A DNA stretch of 64,000 nucleotides from Sphingorhabdus sp. Alg239-R122 (GTDB lineage Bacteria; Pseudomonadota; Alphaproteobacteria; Sphingomonadales; Sphingomonadaceae). The translations under genes were made by a program, and so were the position numbers. Shown here in pieces: positions 37,934 through 46,657 of this stretch. The stretch lies in assembly GCF_900537065.1 (NCBI RefSeq), contig NZ_UNRC01000003.1, positions 186,001-250,000 of the forward strand, in the 5' to 3' direction. A model generated the notes under the pieces. It was not told where the DNA came from. It saw only the letters and a list, made by a program, of their open reading frames with translations, and searched no databases. Numbering within the stretch: position 1 is the stretch's first letter; each line of letters starts with the position of its first letter.

Positions 37934-40468
37934 GTGAGCGAGATATATCGCGTTGCCATAATCGGGTCGGGGCCAGCGGGCATGAGTGCCGCAGGCCGCG
38001 CAGCTGAGCTTGGCATACCGCATATCCTGCTTGAAAAGACCGACCACCTCTCTGATACAATTTATAAATATCAAAAGGGTAAGCATGTGATGGCGACGCC
38101 CAGTCAGCTCATCCTGCGCTCTGACATGGATTTTGATGCTGGCAAGCGTGAAGAAATTCTGGGTGCTTGGGATGAACAGACAGCAGCGCTGAAAGTTAAT
38201 GTGAAATATAGTGCCGAGGTCAAGGCGATCCGGGGCACTGGACCGGCAATCCCCGGCAGCATCCATAAAATCGTGACACGTAAACGCGATGGCAGCACGA
38301 ACGAGCAGGAGATACAGCGGCACGAAGCACCGTATGAGCTGGAACTGACGAACGGTGAAAAAATCATTGCCGAGACCGTTGTGTTTGCGATTGGTACGCA
38401 GGGCAATCCCAATCGTATGCGCTGTCCCGGCGGCGACCTGCCACATGTGCAGTATCAGCTGGATGACCCGACCGAATATATTGACGAGCATATTATCGTG
38501 GTGGGAACGGGCGATGCGGGTATCGAAAATGCGCGCGGGCTGGCCGAAGATTCTGCGCAGCGCAATATTGTATCCATTCTCAATCGCAAGACCGATTTTG
38601 CTACGGCAAAGGACGCCAATGTTAAGGCGCTTCTGGCCGATGGTGAGGCGGGTAGGCTTAACGTTCGCCTGGAAACCGAAACCGCGTCGATTGAGCCGGG
38701 CTGGATTACGCTCAACACCCGAGATGGTGAAGAAAAAATACAGTGCGACCGGGTAATTGCGCGGATTGGCTCTGCCCCGCCGCGTGCCTTTGTCGAACAG
38801 TGCGGCATTGAGTTTGCCAGCGATGACCGTCTCGCCTTTCCGAAGCTCTCGCCTGTGTTTGAATCGACTGCGCCAGGCATTTTTATCATTGGTGCACTGG
38901 CTGGCTATCCATTGATCAAGCACTGCATGAACCAGGGCTATGATGTTATCGAGTTCATCAATGGCAATAGCGAACTGAAACCGGCGGATGAACCGATACT
39001 TGAGGAAAAGTTTGCCAATCTTCCTGGCAAACGGGGCGTGGCAGAATGGCTGGAATTCTTGCGCGAGAACGTGAGCATATTGAACGGCATGAACCCGCTG
39101 CAAATGCGTGAATTCATGCTTGACAGCAACGTCCATTATTATCGCAAGGGCGATGTAATTTTCAAACGCAATGAACCTGGCTCATCACTGTTCGGAATTG
39201 CTGACGGTAGCGTTGCAGTACAGGTTGATCTGACAAACTCCTCTATAACGGTTCCGATTGAACAAGGGTCTATTTTTGGCGAAGTCGGCCTGATTTCCGG
39301 GCGGAAACGCGGGGCGACCATTGTAGCGGCTGAAGACTGTGTCTGTGTCGAAATTTCGCGCACGGCGGCGCTGAAGCTGCAAAGCCAGGTGCCGGCAGCA
39401 AAAGCGGCGATTGAGCGGATTTCGACGGAAAGGCAATTACTTCAGATGTTTGGTTCTGGCCTGACGCCAGATGACATTGCCGAAGTGGTGGACACCAGTG
39501 AAATCAGGCAGGTCAAAGCAGGTGAGGCAATCATCACGGAAGGCGAGGAAGGTAAAGACATTTACGTGATCCGCGTCGGTTCTATGATTGTCGAGAAGGA
39601 AATTGGCGGCAAACCGGTCTTCCTCTCCTATCTTCCTGCCGGTTCCTATGTCGGTGAAATGGCGTTGATCGCGGGCGGGCAGCGCACGGCGACTGTGAAA
39701 GCGGCTATCAAGTCCGAAGTCATCCGTATTGACGGAGAGGCGTTTCAAAAAGTGCTCGACCAGCATCCCGGCCTTATGGAGCGTGCGAAACGGGATATGG
39801 CTTCGCGGCAGGACATCAATGCCTATGTCGAATCCAAAAAGGATAGTTTTTCGGGCGTTGTTGACATGTATTCGGGAGTTGCCAATTTCTTGGTTGAAAA
39901 TGGCATAGGTGAAGCGACCGATGTGCTGCTGATCGACGAAAACCTGTGCGTCGGCTGTGACAACTGTGAGAAAGCATGTGCGGACAGCCATGAAGGACTG
40001 TCCCGGCTCGACCGTGAAGCGGGGCGCAGCTATGCGCACCTGCATGTGCCTACCAGCTGCCGTCACTGTGAACATCCGCACTGCATGGCCGACTGCCCGC
40101 CCAATGCCATTCACCGCGGCCCCGACGGTGAAGTCTTTATTGATGATACCTGTATCGGCTGTGGCAATTGTCAGCGCAACTGCCCCTATGGTGTGATCCG
40201 CATGGACAAGGTGCCGCCCAAAAAACCGGGCTTGCTCAACTGGTTGTTCTTTGGCCTTGGCCCGGGCCCTGGTGAACCGGACAAGGCATGGGTGAAAAAG
40301 AAATCCGATCCTGACGTAGAAAAGCCCAAAAAGGCGATCAAGTGCGACATGTGCGCCGGAATACGCGGTGGTCCGGCCTGTGTACGGGCATGCCCGACCG
40401 GCGCGGCTATCCGCGTGGCACCCGATGAATTCCTGACTGTTGCGCGACTGGAAAGGGAGGATGGCTAA
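37934..40468 (+). CDS. NAD(P)-linked flavin reductase + two cNMP-binding domains + four-cluster ferredoxin fusion
   Basis: This 844-residue cytoplasmic protein joins three modules. Residues 1-320: a two-dinucleotide-binding flavoprotein domain like thioredoxin reductase/YpdA, with GSGPAG (11-16) for FAD and VGTGDAG (190-196) for NAD(P), but no redox CXXC. Residues about 390-640: two cyclic-nucleotide-binding domains whose phosphate-binding cassettes keep the key residues, Glu450 and Arg459 in the first, Glu575 and Arg584 in the second. Residues 672-820: a DmsB/HybA-type ferredoxin with 16 Cys in four CX2CX2-8CX3C sets. I infer that it passes electrons from NAD(P)H through FAD and clusters to the membrane partner under cyclic-nucleotide control. 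Start is GTG 37934 by fit to the Rossmann motif. The stop shares a base with the next ATG. Confidence 0.88.
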   Translation: MSEIYRVAIIGSGPAGMSAAGRAAELGIPHILLEKTDHLSDTIYKYQKGKHVMATPSQLILRSDMDFDAGKREEILGAWDEQTAALKVNVKYSAEVKAIRGTGPAIPGSIHKIVTRKRDGSTNEQEIQRHEAPYELELTNGEKIIAETVVFAIGTQGNPNRMRCPGGDLPHVQYQLDDPTEYIDEHIIVVGTGDAGIENARGLAEDSAQRNIVSILNRKTDFATAKDANVKALLADGEAGRLNVRLETETASIEPGWITLNTRDGEEKIQCDRVIARIGSAPPRAFVEQCGIEFASDDRLAFPKLSPVFESTAPGIFIIGALAGYPLIKHCMNQGYDVIEFINGNSELKPADEPILEEKFANLPGKRGVAEWLEFLRENVSILNGMNPLQMREFMLDSNVHYYRKGDVIFKRNEPGSSLFGIADGSVAVQVDLTNSSITVPIEQGSIFGEVGLISGRKRGATIVAAEDCVCVEISRTAALKLQSQVPAAKAAIERISTERQLLQMFGSGLTPDDIAEVVDTSEIRQVKAGEAIITEGEEGKDIYVIRVGSMIVEKEIGGKPVFLSYLPAGSYVGEMALIAGGQRTATVKAAIKSEVIRIDGEAFQKVLDQHPGLMERAKRDMASRQDINAYVESKKDSFSGVVDMYSGVANFLVENGIGEATDVLLIDENLCVGCDNCEKACADSHEGLSRLDREAGRSYAHLHVPTSCRHCEHPHCMADCPPNAIHRGPDGEVFIDDTCIGCGNCQRNCPYGVIRMDKVPPKKPGLLNWLFFGLGPGPGEPDKAWVKKKSDPDVEKPKKAIKCDMCAGIRGGPACVRACPTGAAIRVAPDEFLTVARLEREDG

Positions 40469-41370
40469 TGGCTAGCTTGTTCGCCAATCTGACTGGCCCG
40501 AAAAAGCGGCAAAAAACCGCAGGCCGTGAGCGTAATAGTGCGCATGACGGTTTCCTGCGCCATGCAGGTTATCGCTGGCTCAAGATATTTGTGCTGATCT
40601 GCCTTGTCTCGATTGCCAGCTATTTCTGGATTGATGTGCAGCCGCGTCATAATGGCGGCAGCTGGTACGGCTATACGCTGGGTACGATCGGCGCGCTGCT
40701 GATCCTGTGGCTCACCATGCTGGGCCTTCGCAAACGTGCGATGACTGCGGGTAGCTGGTCGTTAAAGGCATGGACTTCCGCGCATGTCTATCTGGGGCTT
40801 AGTCTGATCGTTATCGGCACGCTGCACACCGGGTTCCAATTAGGCTGGAATATCCACACGCTTGCTTATGCATTGATGATGATTGTCATCATATCGGGCA
40901 TGTTTGGCATCTATCTTTATGCGACACAGCCACAAAAGCTCAGCAGCAACCGTGAAGAGATGACCGAAACGCAGATGATTGAGGCGCTGCGGTCATTTGA
41001 CCGGCAGCTGCATGATGCCGCGCAGCCGCTGGAACCGGAGCATGCCGCACTGGTGCAGGGTTCGCTTGAACAGGATCCGTTCAGCGGTGGGTTCTTCAAG
41101 CGGATTACCGGTAAATATCCGGGCTGCAAGACGCGCTATGCCATTGCTGAGCTGCGCCGCGCGCGCACCTATGCGCCGCGCACTGATGATAATCCGACCG
41201 AAAAAGTCGAACAGTTGCTGGAGCGCAAGGAAGACACGATGTGGCGGCTGCGCAAACACCTGCAGATCAAAGCGATGCTGCAGGTTTGGCTTTATATCCA
41301 CGTGCCAATGACATTTGCGCTGATCGCGGCGCTGTCAGCGCATATTGTCAGCGTATTTTTCTATTGGTGA
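40468..41370 (+). CDS. Membrane protein, probable b-type cytochrome subunit
   Basis: This 300-residue protein has about five membrane helices, near residues 37-54, 66-86, 103-127, 132-152 and 276-298, with a soluble insert from about 155 to 270. Histidines fall within or at the ends of helices (AHVYLGL, TLHTGF, NIHTLAY, YIHVPM, SAHIVS), the arrangement of membrane cytochromes b that hold two hemes. It begins in the stop of the four-cluster ferredoxin gene (TAATG) and precedes the multiheme cytochrome, so a role as the trans-membrane electron bridge, perhaps with quinone, is the simplest reading (inference). It is not a clear member of the NrfD or ferric reductase families. Confidence 0.75.
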   Translation: MASLFANLTGPKKRQKTAGRERNSAHDGFLRHAGYRWLKIFVLICLVSIASYFWIDVQPRHNGGSWYGYTLGTIGALLILWLTMLGLRKRAMTAGSWSLKAWTSAHVYLGLSLIVIGTLHTGFQLGWNIHTLAYALMMIVIISGMFGIYLYATQPQKLSSNREEMTETQMIEALRSFDRQLHDAAQPLEPEHAALVQGSLEQDPFSGGFFKRITGKYPGCKTRYAIAELRRARTYAPRTDDNPTEKVEQLLERKEDTMWRLRKHLQIKAMLQVWLYIHVPMTFALIAALSAHIVSVFFYW

Positions 41371-41377
41371 GGGGCTT

Positions 41378-41434
41378 ATGAAGAAAATATCATATGACCC
41401 TTTATGGAGCATGAAGCGGGGAAGGGCGGCATGA
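41378..41434 (+). CDS. 18-residue leader peptide candidate
   Basis: ATG 41378, seven bases after the previous stop and behind GAGGGGCTT, opens an 18-codon frame (MKKISYDPLWSMKRGRAA) whose TGA overlaps the ATG 41431 of the FHA-cytochrome gene as ATGA. It may be a coupling leader or a decayed small gene. No homologue is known to me. Confidence 0.5.
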   Translation: MKKISYDPLWSMKRGRAA

Positions 41435-43317
41435 GCTTCATCGTCCGCCAGATTGCGCTCAAGAGCGATGGCAGTGAAATTGTCCGTGCCGAAAACCATG
41501 TGCAGGATGAAATCCTCGTTGGACGCAGTAGCGAAAACCAGATTCATTTGCCTGATCTTGCCGTTAATCCGGTGCATGCTTCCATCACACGCGATGATGA
41601 TGGCAAAGTACAGGTTCAATCTGTTTCTGATCTGAAATTTGAACTGAATGGCCGCAGTGTCTCCAAAGGTACAATTGACCCGGCACGCGGTGGGGAGCTG
41701 CGTTTTGGCGGGCATGTGATCGCGGTGGGGAAAGATGCGGAAACAAGCGGTATTGTCTGTACCGTGCGCCGCGTCGAGGCATTGTCTGACAGCGCGGAAG
41801 AAAAGGACCAGGCGAAAATATATTCACTGACCGGCAAGCTGCCCAGCAAGCGGCTGAGCGCATGGGGGTTTGTGATACTGGTGCTTGCGGCCTGTCTGGC
41901 CTGGCCGATTTACACATGGGCGACATATCGCGGGGTCGAGGAACGCCCGGACAAATTCCATGCTGACACCATGTGGTCGAGCGGCAAGTTGAGCCTGGCG
42001 CACCAAAGCCTGAAGGATGACTGTCAGGCATGTCATGTCGATGCGTTCGTGTCGGTGCGCGACAATGCCTGCCTGACTTGCCATACAGAAGATGCGCATG
42101 AACATGCGCCCACTGATCGCCAGCTTGTGAGCCGTGGTGAGCTGAAAGGCTTTGCCAAATTCCGCCGCAACGTGGCCATCACATTCAATAAACCACCCGG
42201 CAGGTGTGTGGAATGTCACACCGAGCATGAGGGTGCAGGTGCTATGCAACCCACTGCGCAGCAATTTTGCGCTGAATGCCATGACGGGATGGATACGCGT
42301 TTGACAGATACAAAGCTTCTCAATGCCGCAGACTTCGGGGATTCCCATCCCCAATTCCGTCCTGCGGTGATGACAAAGCCAGGTGGAGATAATCCGCCGA
42401 CTCGCCGTATTTCACTCGATGATAATCCTACCGAGGATAATGGCCTGAAATTCCCGCATAACCTGCATCTGTCAAAAACCGGTGGTGTTGCGCAGATGGG
42501 ACGGCGGCTTGCGGGCAAATATGGCTTTGGCGCATCACTTGAATGCAAGGATTGCCATACGCCCGACAATGACAATGTGCGTTTCCAGCCAGTGGATATG
42601 GAGAAGAATTGTTCAATGTGCCACAGCCTTGCTTTTGATGAGATTGGCGGCACATTCCGGCAACTTCCACATGGCAAGCCTGATCTGGTGCGCGCGGACC
42701 TGCGCGCCTATTTCCGCTCCACCCGGCCCAACCGGCCCATCAACCTGGGTAGCCGCGGGAATAGCAATAATCCGCGCAGAAGACCCGGAGACGTGAATGC
42801 CGCGCGTACGGCGTCCGACTATGCACGTGCTGTCCGTTTCCGTCCAACACGGGCGGCACAGGCCATCCGTGCGGTATTTTCGCGCGGGGGTGCCTGTTAT
42901 GACTGTCACGGAGTGACGCAGCCAACATCGCGCAGCGGGCTCAATTATGGCATCATGCCGGTCAGTCAGACAGATCGCTATATGCACAAGGGCTGGTTCA
43001 GCCATAAGGCGCATAATGACGAAAGCTGTGAAAGCTGTCATGTGGCCGCGACATCGGGCAAGGCAAGCGACCTGTTGTTGCCCGGCATTTCCACCTGCCG
43101 CGAATGCCATGGTGGTGAAGCTTCCAGCAGCGACGTGCCATCAAGCTGCGCCATGTGCCATGACTATCACGCCGATGAAGGCGCACCATGGCTGATCCGC
43201 AATCAGAACAAGCCGAAAACAATCAGTGCACCAGATAAAAAGGCCGCACCGCGCGGCCAGACCGAAAAAGTGGCGCGCAGACAGGGGGGGGTGCGAAATG
43301 ATCGTTCGGGAGGCTGA
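41431..43317 (+). CDS. FHA domain fused to decaheme cytochrome c
   Basis: This 628-residue protein has an N-terminal FHA domain (near 1-105) with ILVGRSSENQIHLPD and the conserved NPVHASI, the elements that bind phosphothreonine. One membrane helix (near 143-163) follows. The periplasmic part carries ten CXXCH motifs at Cys198, 214, 259, 280, 372, 394, 489, 533, 556 and 573, with spare His residues (FPHNLH, FSHKAH) as sixth ligands, in cytochrome c3/NapC-like style. I start it at ATG 41431 after GGGGAAGG; an in-frame ATG at 41404 adds nine residues. Topology predicts FHA in the cytoplasm and hemes in the periplasm. A run of eight G (43284-43291) lies near the 3' end, before the short Arg-rich tail. 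Confidence 0.88.
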   Translation: MSFIVRQIALKSDGSEIVRAENHVQDEILVGRSSENQIHLPDLAVNPVHASITRDDDGKVQVQSVSDLKFELNGRSVSKGTIDPARGGELRFGGHVIAVGKDAETSGIVCTVRRVEALSDSAEEKDQAKIYSLTGKLPSKRLSAWGFVILVLAACLAWPIYTWATYRGVEERPDKFHADTMWSSGKLSLAHQSLKDDCQACHVDAFVSVRDNACLTCHTEDAHEHAPTDRQLVSRGELKGFAKFRRNVAITFNKPPGRCVECHTEHEGAGAMQPTAQQFCAECHDGMDTRLTDTKLLNAADFGDSHPQFRPAVMTKPGGDNPPTRRISLDDNPTEDNGLKFPHNLHLSKTGGVAQMGRRLAGKYGFGASLECKDCHTPDNDNVRFQPVDMEKNCSMCHSLAFDEIGGTFRQLPHGKPDLVRADLRAYFRSTRPNRPINLGSRGNSNNPRRRPGDVNAARTASDYARAVRFRPTRAAQAIRAVFSRGGACYDCHGVTQPTSRSGLNYGIMPVSQTDRYMHKGWFSHKAHNDESCESCHVAATSGKASDLLLPGISTCRECHGGEASSSDVPSSCAMCHDYHADEGAPWLIRNQNKPKTISAPDKKAAPRGQTEKVARRQGGVRNDRSGG

Positions 43318-43322
43318 TATTC

Positions 43323-43346
43323 ATGAAATATGGCATGAAATATGGC
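43323..43346. repeat. 12-bp tandem duplication before the phosphodiesterase gene
   Basis: ATGAAATATGGC occurs twice in a row (43323-43334 and 43335-43346), just past the stop at 43317. It creates ATG codons out of frame with the phosphodiesterase, so the true start lies further on. Confidence 0.7.
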
Positions 43347-43359
43347 GCGAGACGATGCC

Positions 43360-44208
43360 ATGTTAATCGCGCAGATAACTGATATCCATCTGGGCTTTGA
43401 CCCCGATAACCCACGCGAGTTTAACCGCCAACGGCTCGACCGGACACTCGCTGAACTGGTCAGTCTTGATCCGCAGCCGAATCTTCTTTTTGCCACGGGC
43501 GACCTGATCGATCGCGGTGATGAGCAAAGCTATCACCGTCTGCAGGAGGCTTTTTTAGTATTACCCTTTCCAGTGCACATGTGTCTGGGCAATCATGATA
43601 TGCGGTTTAATTTCCGCAAGGTGTTTGGCGACGAGGGCTTTCATGATGATTATCTGCAATATGAAATTGTCGCCGATGGGCTGCGCTTCCTGGTGCTTGA
43701 TACCCTGGAGGAAGGCCGCCATGGCGGCGCTTTTTGTCAGGCACGGGCCAACTGGTTGAATGCGCGGTTGTCCGAAAAGGCAAATATACCGACCATCATT
43801 GTACAGCATCACCCGCCGGTTGAGGTGGGCATAGCCTGGATGAATACACATCCTTGTGAGCCGTGGGTGGCACGGCTTTCTGAATGCCTGCAAGGCCGCG
43901 ATAATGTGATTGCCATGCTATGCGGCCATGTTCATCGGCCGATCATGAGTAAATGGGAAGGGATGGCACTGTCCGTATGTCCTTCCACTGCACCGCAGGT
44001 GGCGCTGAATCTGAAACCGATTGATCCAGAGGCACCGGATAACCGCGACATGATAGTCGCCGCGCCGCCCGCCTATGCGCTGCATTGGTGGAATGGGCGT
44101 GAGCTTATCAGTCATTTCAATACAGCCGAAGAGCATGAAATGCTGGCCCGTTATGATGCGAAAATGCAACCTCTGGTGCGCAGCCTGATCGCCGAGCGGC
44201 CCAAATAG
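43360..44208 (+). CDS. CpdA-like class III cyclic-nucleotide phosphodiesterase
   Basis: This 282-residue calcineurin-type metallophosphoesterase shows all the metal motifs: TDIHLG (7-12), ATGDLIDRG, LGNHDM, the QHHPP His and CGHVHR. Together with the size and the MLIAQITDIH opening this fits the CpdA family that hydrolyses cAMP. The ATG 43360 puts the family opening at residue 1; ATG 43342 is in frame and gives six more residues. It follows the FHA-cytochrome gene by 42 bases on the same strand, so it is likely cotranscribed with genes that contain cyclic-nucleotide-binding domains, giving a matching off-switch (inference). Confidence 0.85.
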   Translation: MLIAQITDIHLGFDPDNPREFNRQRLDRTLAELVSLDPQPNLLFATGDLIDRGDEQSYHRLQEAFLVLPFPVHMCLGNHDMRFNFRKVFGDEGFHDDYLQYEIVADGLRFLVLDTLEEGRHGGAFCQARANWLNARLSEKANIPTIIVQHHPPVEVGIAWMNTHPCEPWVARLSECLQGRDNVIAMLCGHVHRPIMSKWEGMALSVCPSTAPQVALNLKPIDPEAPDNRDMIVAAPPAYALHWWNGRELISHFNTAEEHEMLARYDAKMQPLVRSLIAERPK

Positions 44209-44354
44209 GCCATTCTGCCGGTTTTTGTCGAAATATATGGTTTACTGATCGCTGCATATGCATCCAGCCTTTGCGCTGGCGCGCAAATATGGCTAAACCT
44301 CCGTTCATCTCGCGCCTGGTAAAGGTTTGCGTTCTATAATTAGGAGAGACATTT

Positions 44355-46553
44355 ATGCGTTCGTCGCCCAAATATACATCAATCATTGCTACCGTATCTA
44401 CGCTTGCCCTTGCATTGGGTGTGGCGGGATGCGTGCCCAATACAGAGGAGACAGCATCTGTGTCTGATACTCAAACTGCATCGGCTGATCCGCAAATGGT
44501 GCAGCCTGCTGGCAATATCCTGACCGAAGAATGGACGGGTCCCTTTGAAGGTGTTCCCGCGTGGGACAAGCTGGATGCAGAATTGTTCCCGGTAGCGTTT
44601 GAGGCCTCCATGGCCGAGGTTAAGAGGCAGTTTGAGGTGGTTGTGACAAATCCGGAGCCGGCGACATTTGACAATGTGTTCGTTCCGGTGATGCTGTCAG
44701 GTGAAAAAATGGACCGGCTGTTCTCCTATTGGGGTGTACAAACTTCCAATCTTTCCAGCGATCGTGTCCGTGAACTCGATGCCGAGTGGAGCCCTAAGAT
44801 TTCGGCTTTTTATAATAAGTTGACACTCGATCCGCGGCTTTTTGCGCGGTATAAAGAAGTATATGAAAAGCGCAGTTCGCTTGGCCTGAATGCTGAGCAG
44901 ACGCGTATTGTCGAGCGCGCCTATGACAGTTTTGTGCGCAACGGCGCAAACCTGCCGCCGGCGCAGAAAGAGCAACTAATTGCGCTTAACAGCCGTTTAT
45001 CCGAGCTGTTCACTGATTTTGGCGGGCGTGTGTTGAAAGACGAGCAGACCAACATTTTTGTTAGCGATGAAGCTGAACTGGACGGTTTGTCGGATGCGTT
45101 CAAGGCATCACTTGCCAGCGCGGCAACGGCCGCGGGTAAACCTGGCCAATGGGCGATCAAGAATACCCGTTCTTCGATGCAGCCAACCTTGCAATATGCA
45201 AATAACCGCGCATTGCGTGAGAAAGTCTTCAAAGCCTATGCGGGTCGCGGCGATAATGGCGATGCCAATGACACCAATGCGGTGATTGAGGAAATCCTGA
45301 AACTGCGCCAGCAACGCGCTGAACTGCTGGGTTTCAAAACGCATGCGCATTACCGTATGGCCGATACCATGGCGAAAGACCCGGACAAGGCGATGGACCT
45401 GATGATGAAAGTCTGGCCGGGCGCAAAAGCGCGAGTGAAGGAAGAGGTCGCTGATATGCAGGCGATTGCCGACAAAGAAGGTGCGGGCATTACCATTGAG
45501 CCATGGGATTACCGCTATTACGCCGAAAAAGTCCGCAAAGCGAAATATGATCTCGATGAAAGCGAGATCAAGCCGTATTTTGAACTGAATAATATGGTGG
45601 ATGCCATGTTCGATGCTGCTGGCAAGCTGTATGATATGGGGTTCAAAGAAAATACCGGAACCATACCGGTGTTCCACCCCGATGTGCGCACGTTCGAAGT
45701 ATTCGACAAGCGTGACAATTCAAATATCGGCGTGCTCTATCTCGATAACTTCGCTCGTGACGGCAAACGCTCGGGTGCGTGGATGACCACGTACCGCAGT
45801 CAGAAAGGGCTGGGCGGTGAAGACAATGTGCTTGCGTCGAACAATAACAATTTTACCAAAGGCGCAGATGGTGAGCCGACACTCATCAGCTTGGATGACG
45901 CATCCACGCTGTTCCATGAATTTGGCCATGGCATCCATTACTTGTTGCAGGATGTTTACTATCCCGACCTTGCCGGCACACCGCGTGATTTTGTGGAATA
46001 TCCGAGCCAGGTGAATGAGAATTGGTTGATGACCGAATATGTGCTGAAAAACTATGCCAAGCATTATAAGACAGGCAAACCTATTCCGCAGGCTCTGGTC
46101 GACAAGATTTTCAAATCCGACACGTTTAATCAGGGTTTTGCGACAACCGAATATATGGCTAGTGCAATTGTCGATATGAAATTGCACAACCGCACCGATC
46201 CTGTCACCGATGTGGATAAGTTTGAGCGTGAAACGCTGGAAGAAATCGGTATGCCACGCGAAATCGTGATGCGCCACCGCTTGCCGCAGTTCAACCACCT
46301 GTTCACTTCGGATGCCTATTCTGCTGGCTATTACAGCTATCTGTGGTCTGAAGTCATGGATGCAGACACATGGGCAGCATTTGAAGAGGCGGATGGTCCA
46401 TGGGATCGTACCGTGGCAGACAAGTTCCGCAAGGTGCTTTTGTCCACCGGTAACGAAACAGACCGTGCAGATGCGTATCGCGCGTTCCGCGGACGTGACC
46501 CTGATGTAAACGCGTTGCTGCGTCGCCGCGGCTTCCCGGTGCCGGGCGAATAA
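44355..46553 (+). CDS. M3 family zinc metallopeptidase, lipoprotein (peptidyl-dipeptidase Dcp/oligopeptidase type)
   Basis: This 732-residue thimet-type peptidase cleaves short peptides. His521-Glu-Phe-Gly-His525 (in LFHEFGHGIH) supplies the zinc ligands and catalytic Glu. The length and the helical N-terminal half match Dcp. The N-terminus is a lipoprotein signal with lipobox VAGC (Cys26), so the enzyme should sit on a membrane in the periplasm or at the surface; the enterobacterial forms are soluble. A ribosome site AGGAGAG precedes ATG 44355. A strong terminator follows. It stands alone. Confidence 0.93.
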   Translation: MRSSPKYTSIIATVSTLALALGVAGCVPNTEETASVSDTQTASADPQMVQPAGNILTEEWTGPFEGVPAWDKLDAELFPVAFEASMAEVKRQFEVVVTNPEPATFDNVFVPVMLSGEKMDRLFSYWGVQTSNLSSDRVRELDAEWSPKISAFYNKLTLDPRLFARYKEVYEKRSSLGLNAEQTRIVERAYDSFVRNGANLPPAQKEQLIALNSRLSELFTDFGGRVLKDEQTNIFVSDEAELDGLSDAFKASLASAATAAGKPGQWAIKNTRSSMQPTLQYANNRALREKVFKAYAGRGDNGDANDTNAVIEEILKLRQQRAELLGFKTHAHYRMADTMAKDPDKAMDLMMKVWPGAKARVKEEVADMQAIADKEGAGITIEPWDYRYYAEKVRKAKYDLDESEIKPYFELNNMVDAMFDAAGKLYDMGFKENTGTIPVFHPDVRTFEVFDKRDNSNIGVLYLDNFARDGKRSGAWMTTYRSQKGLGGEDNVLASNNNNFTKGADGEPTLISLDDASTLFHEFGHGIHYLLQDVYYPDLAGTPRDFVEYPSQVNENWLMTEYVLKNYAKHYKTGKPIPQALVDKIFKSDTFNQGFATTEYMASAIVDMKLHNRTDPVTDVDKFERETLEEIGMPREIVMRHRLPQFNHLFTSDAYSAGYYSYLWSEVMDADTWAAFEEADGPWDRTVADKFRKVLLSTGNETDRADAYRAFRGRDPDVNALLRRRGFPVPGE

Positions 46554-46576
46554 GCAGGCATGACACTTAAGGAAAG

Positions 46577-46607
46577 AAGGGGCGGGGTATCTCGCCCCTT
46601 TTCTTTT
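46577..46607 (+). terminator. Rho-independent terminator after the M3 peptidase
   Basis: AAGGGGCG (46577-46584) and CGCCCCTT (46593-46600) form a perfect 8-bp stem around an 8-nt loop, followed by TTCTTTT. It lies 23 bases past the stop. Confidence 0.88.
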
Positions 46608-46657
46608 GCGTGCCAACACCGCATAGTTGCAATCAGCAACTGAAAAGGAGAGCCCCT

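Noticed and set aside
37808-39136. Long minus-strand frame, 442 codons
   Set aside because: It is opposite the flavin domain of the redox fusion and has shadow-like composition.
44335-44340. TATAAT before the M3 peptidase as a -10 box
   Set aside because: A start of transcription there would fall within the AGGAGAG ribosome site, and no -35 element lies at the right distance.
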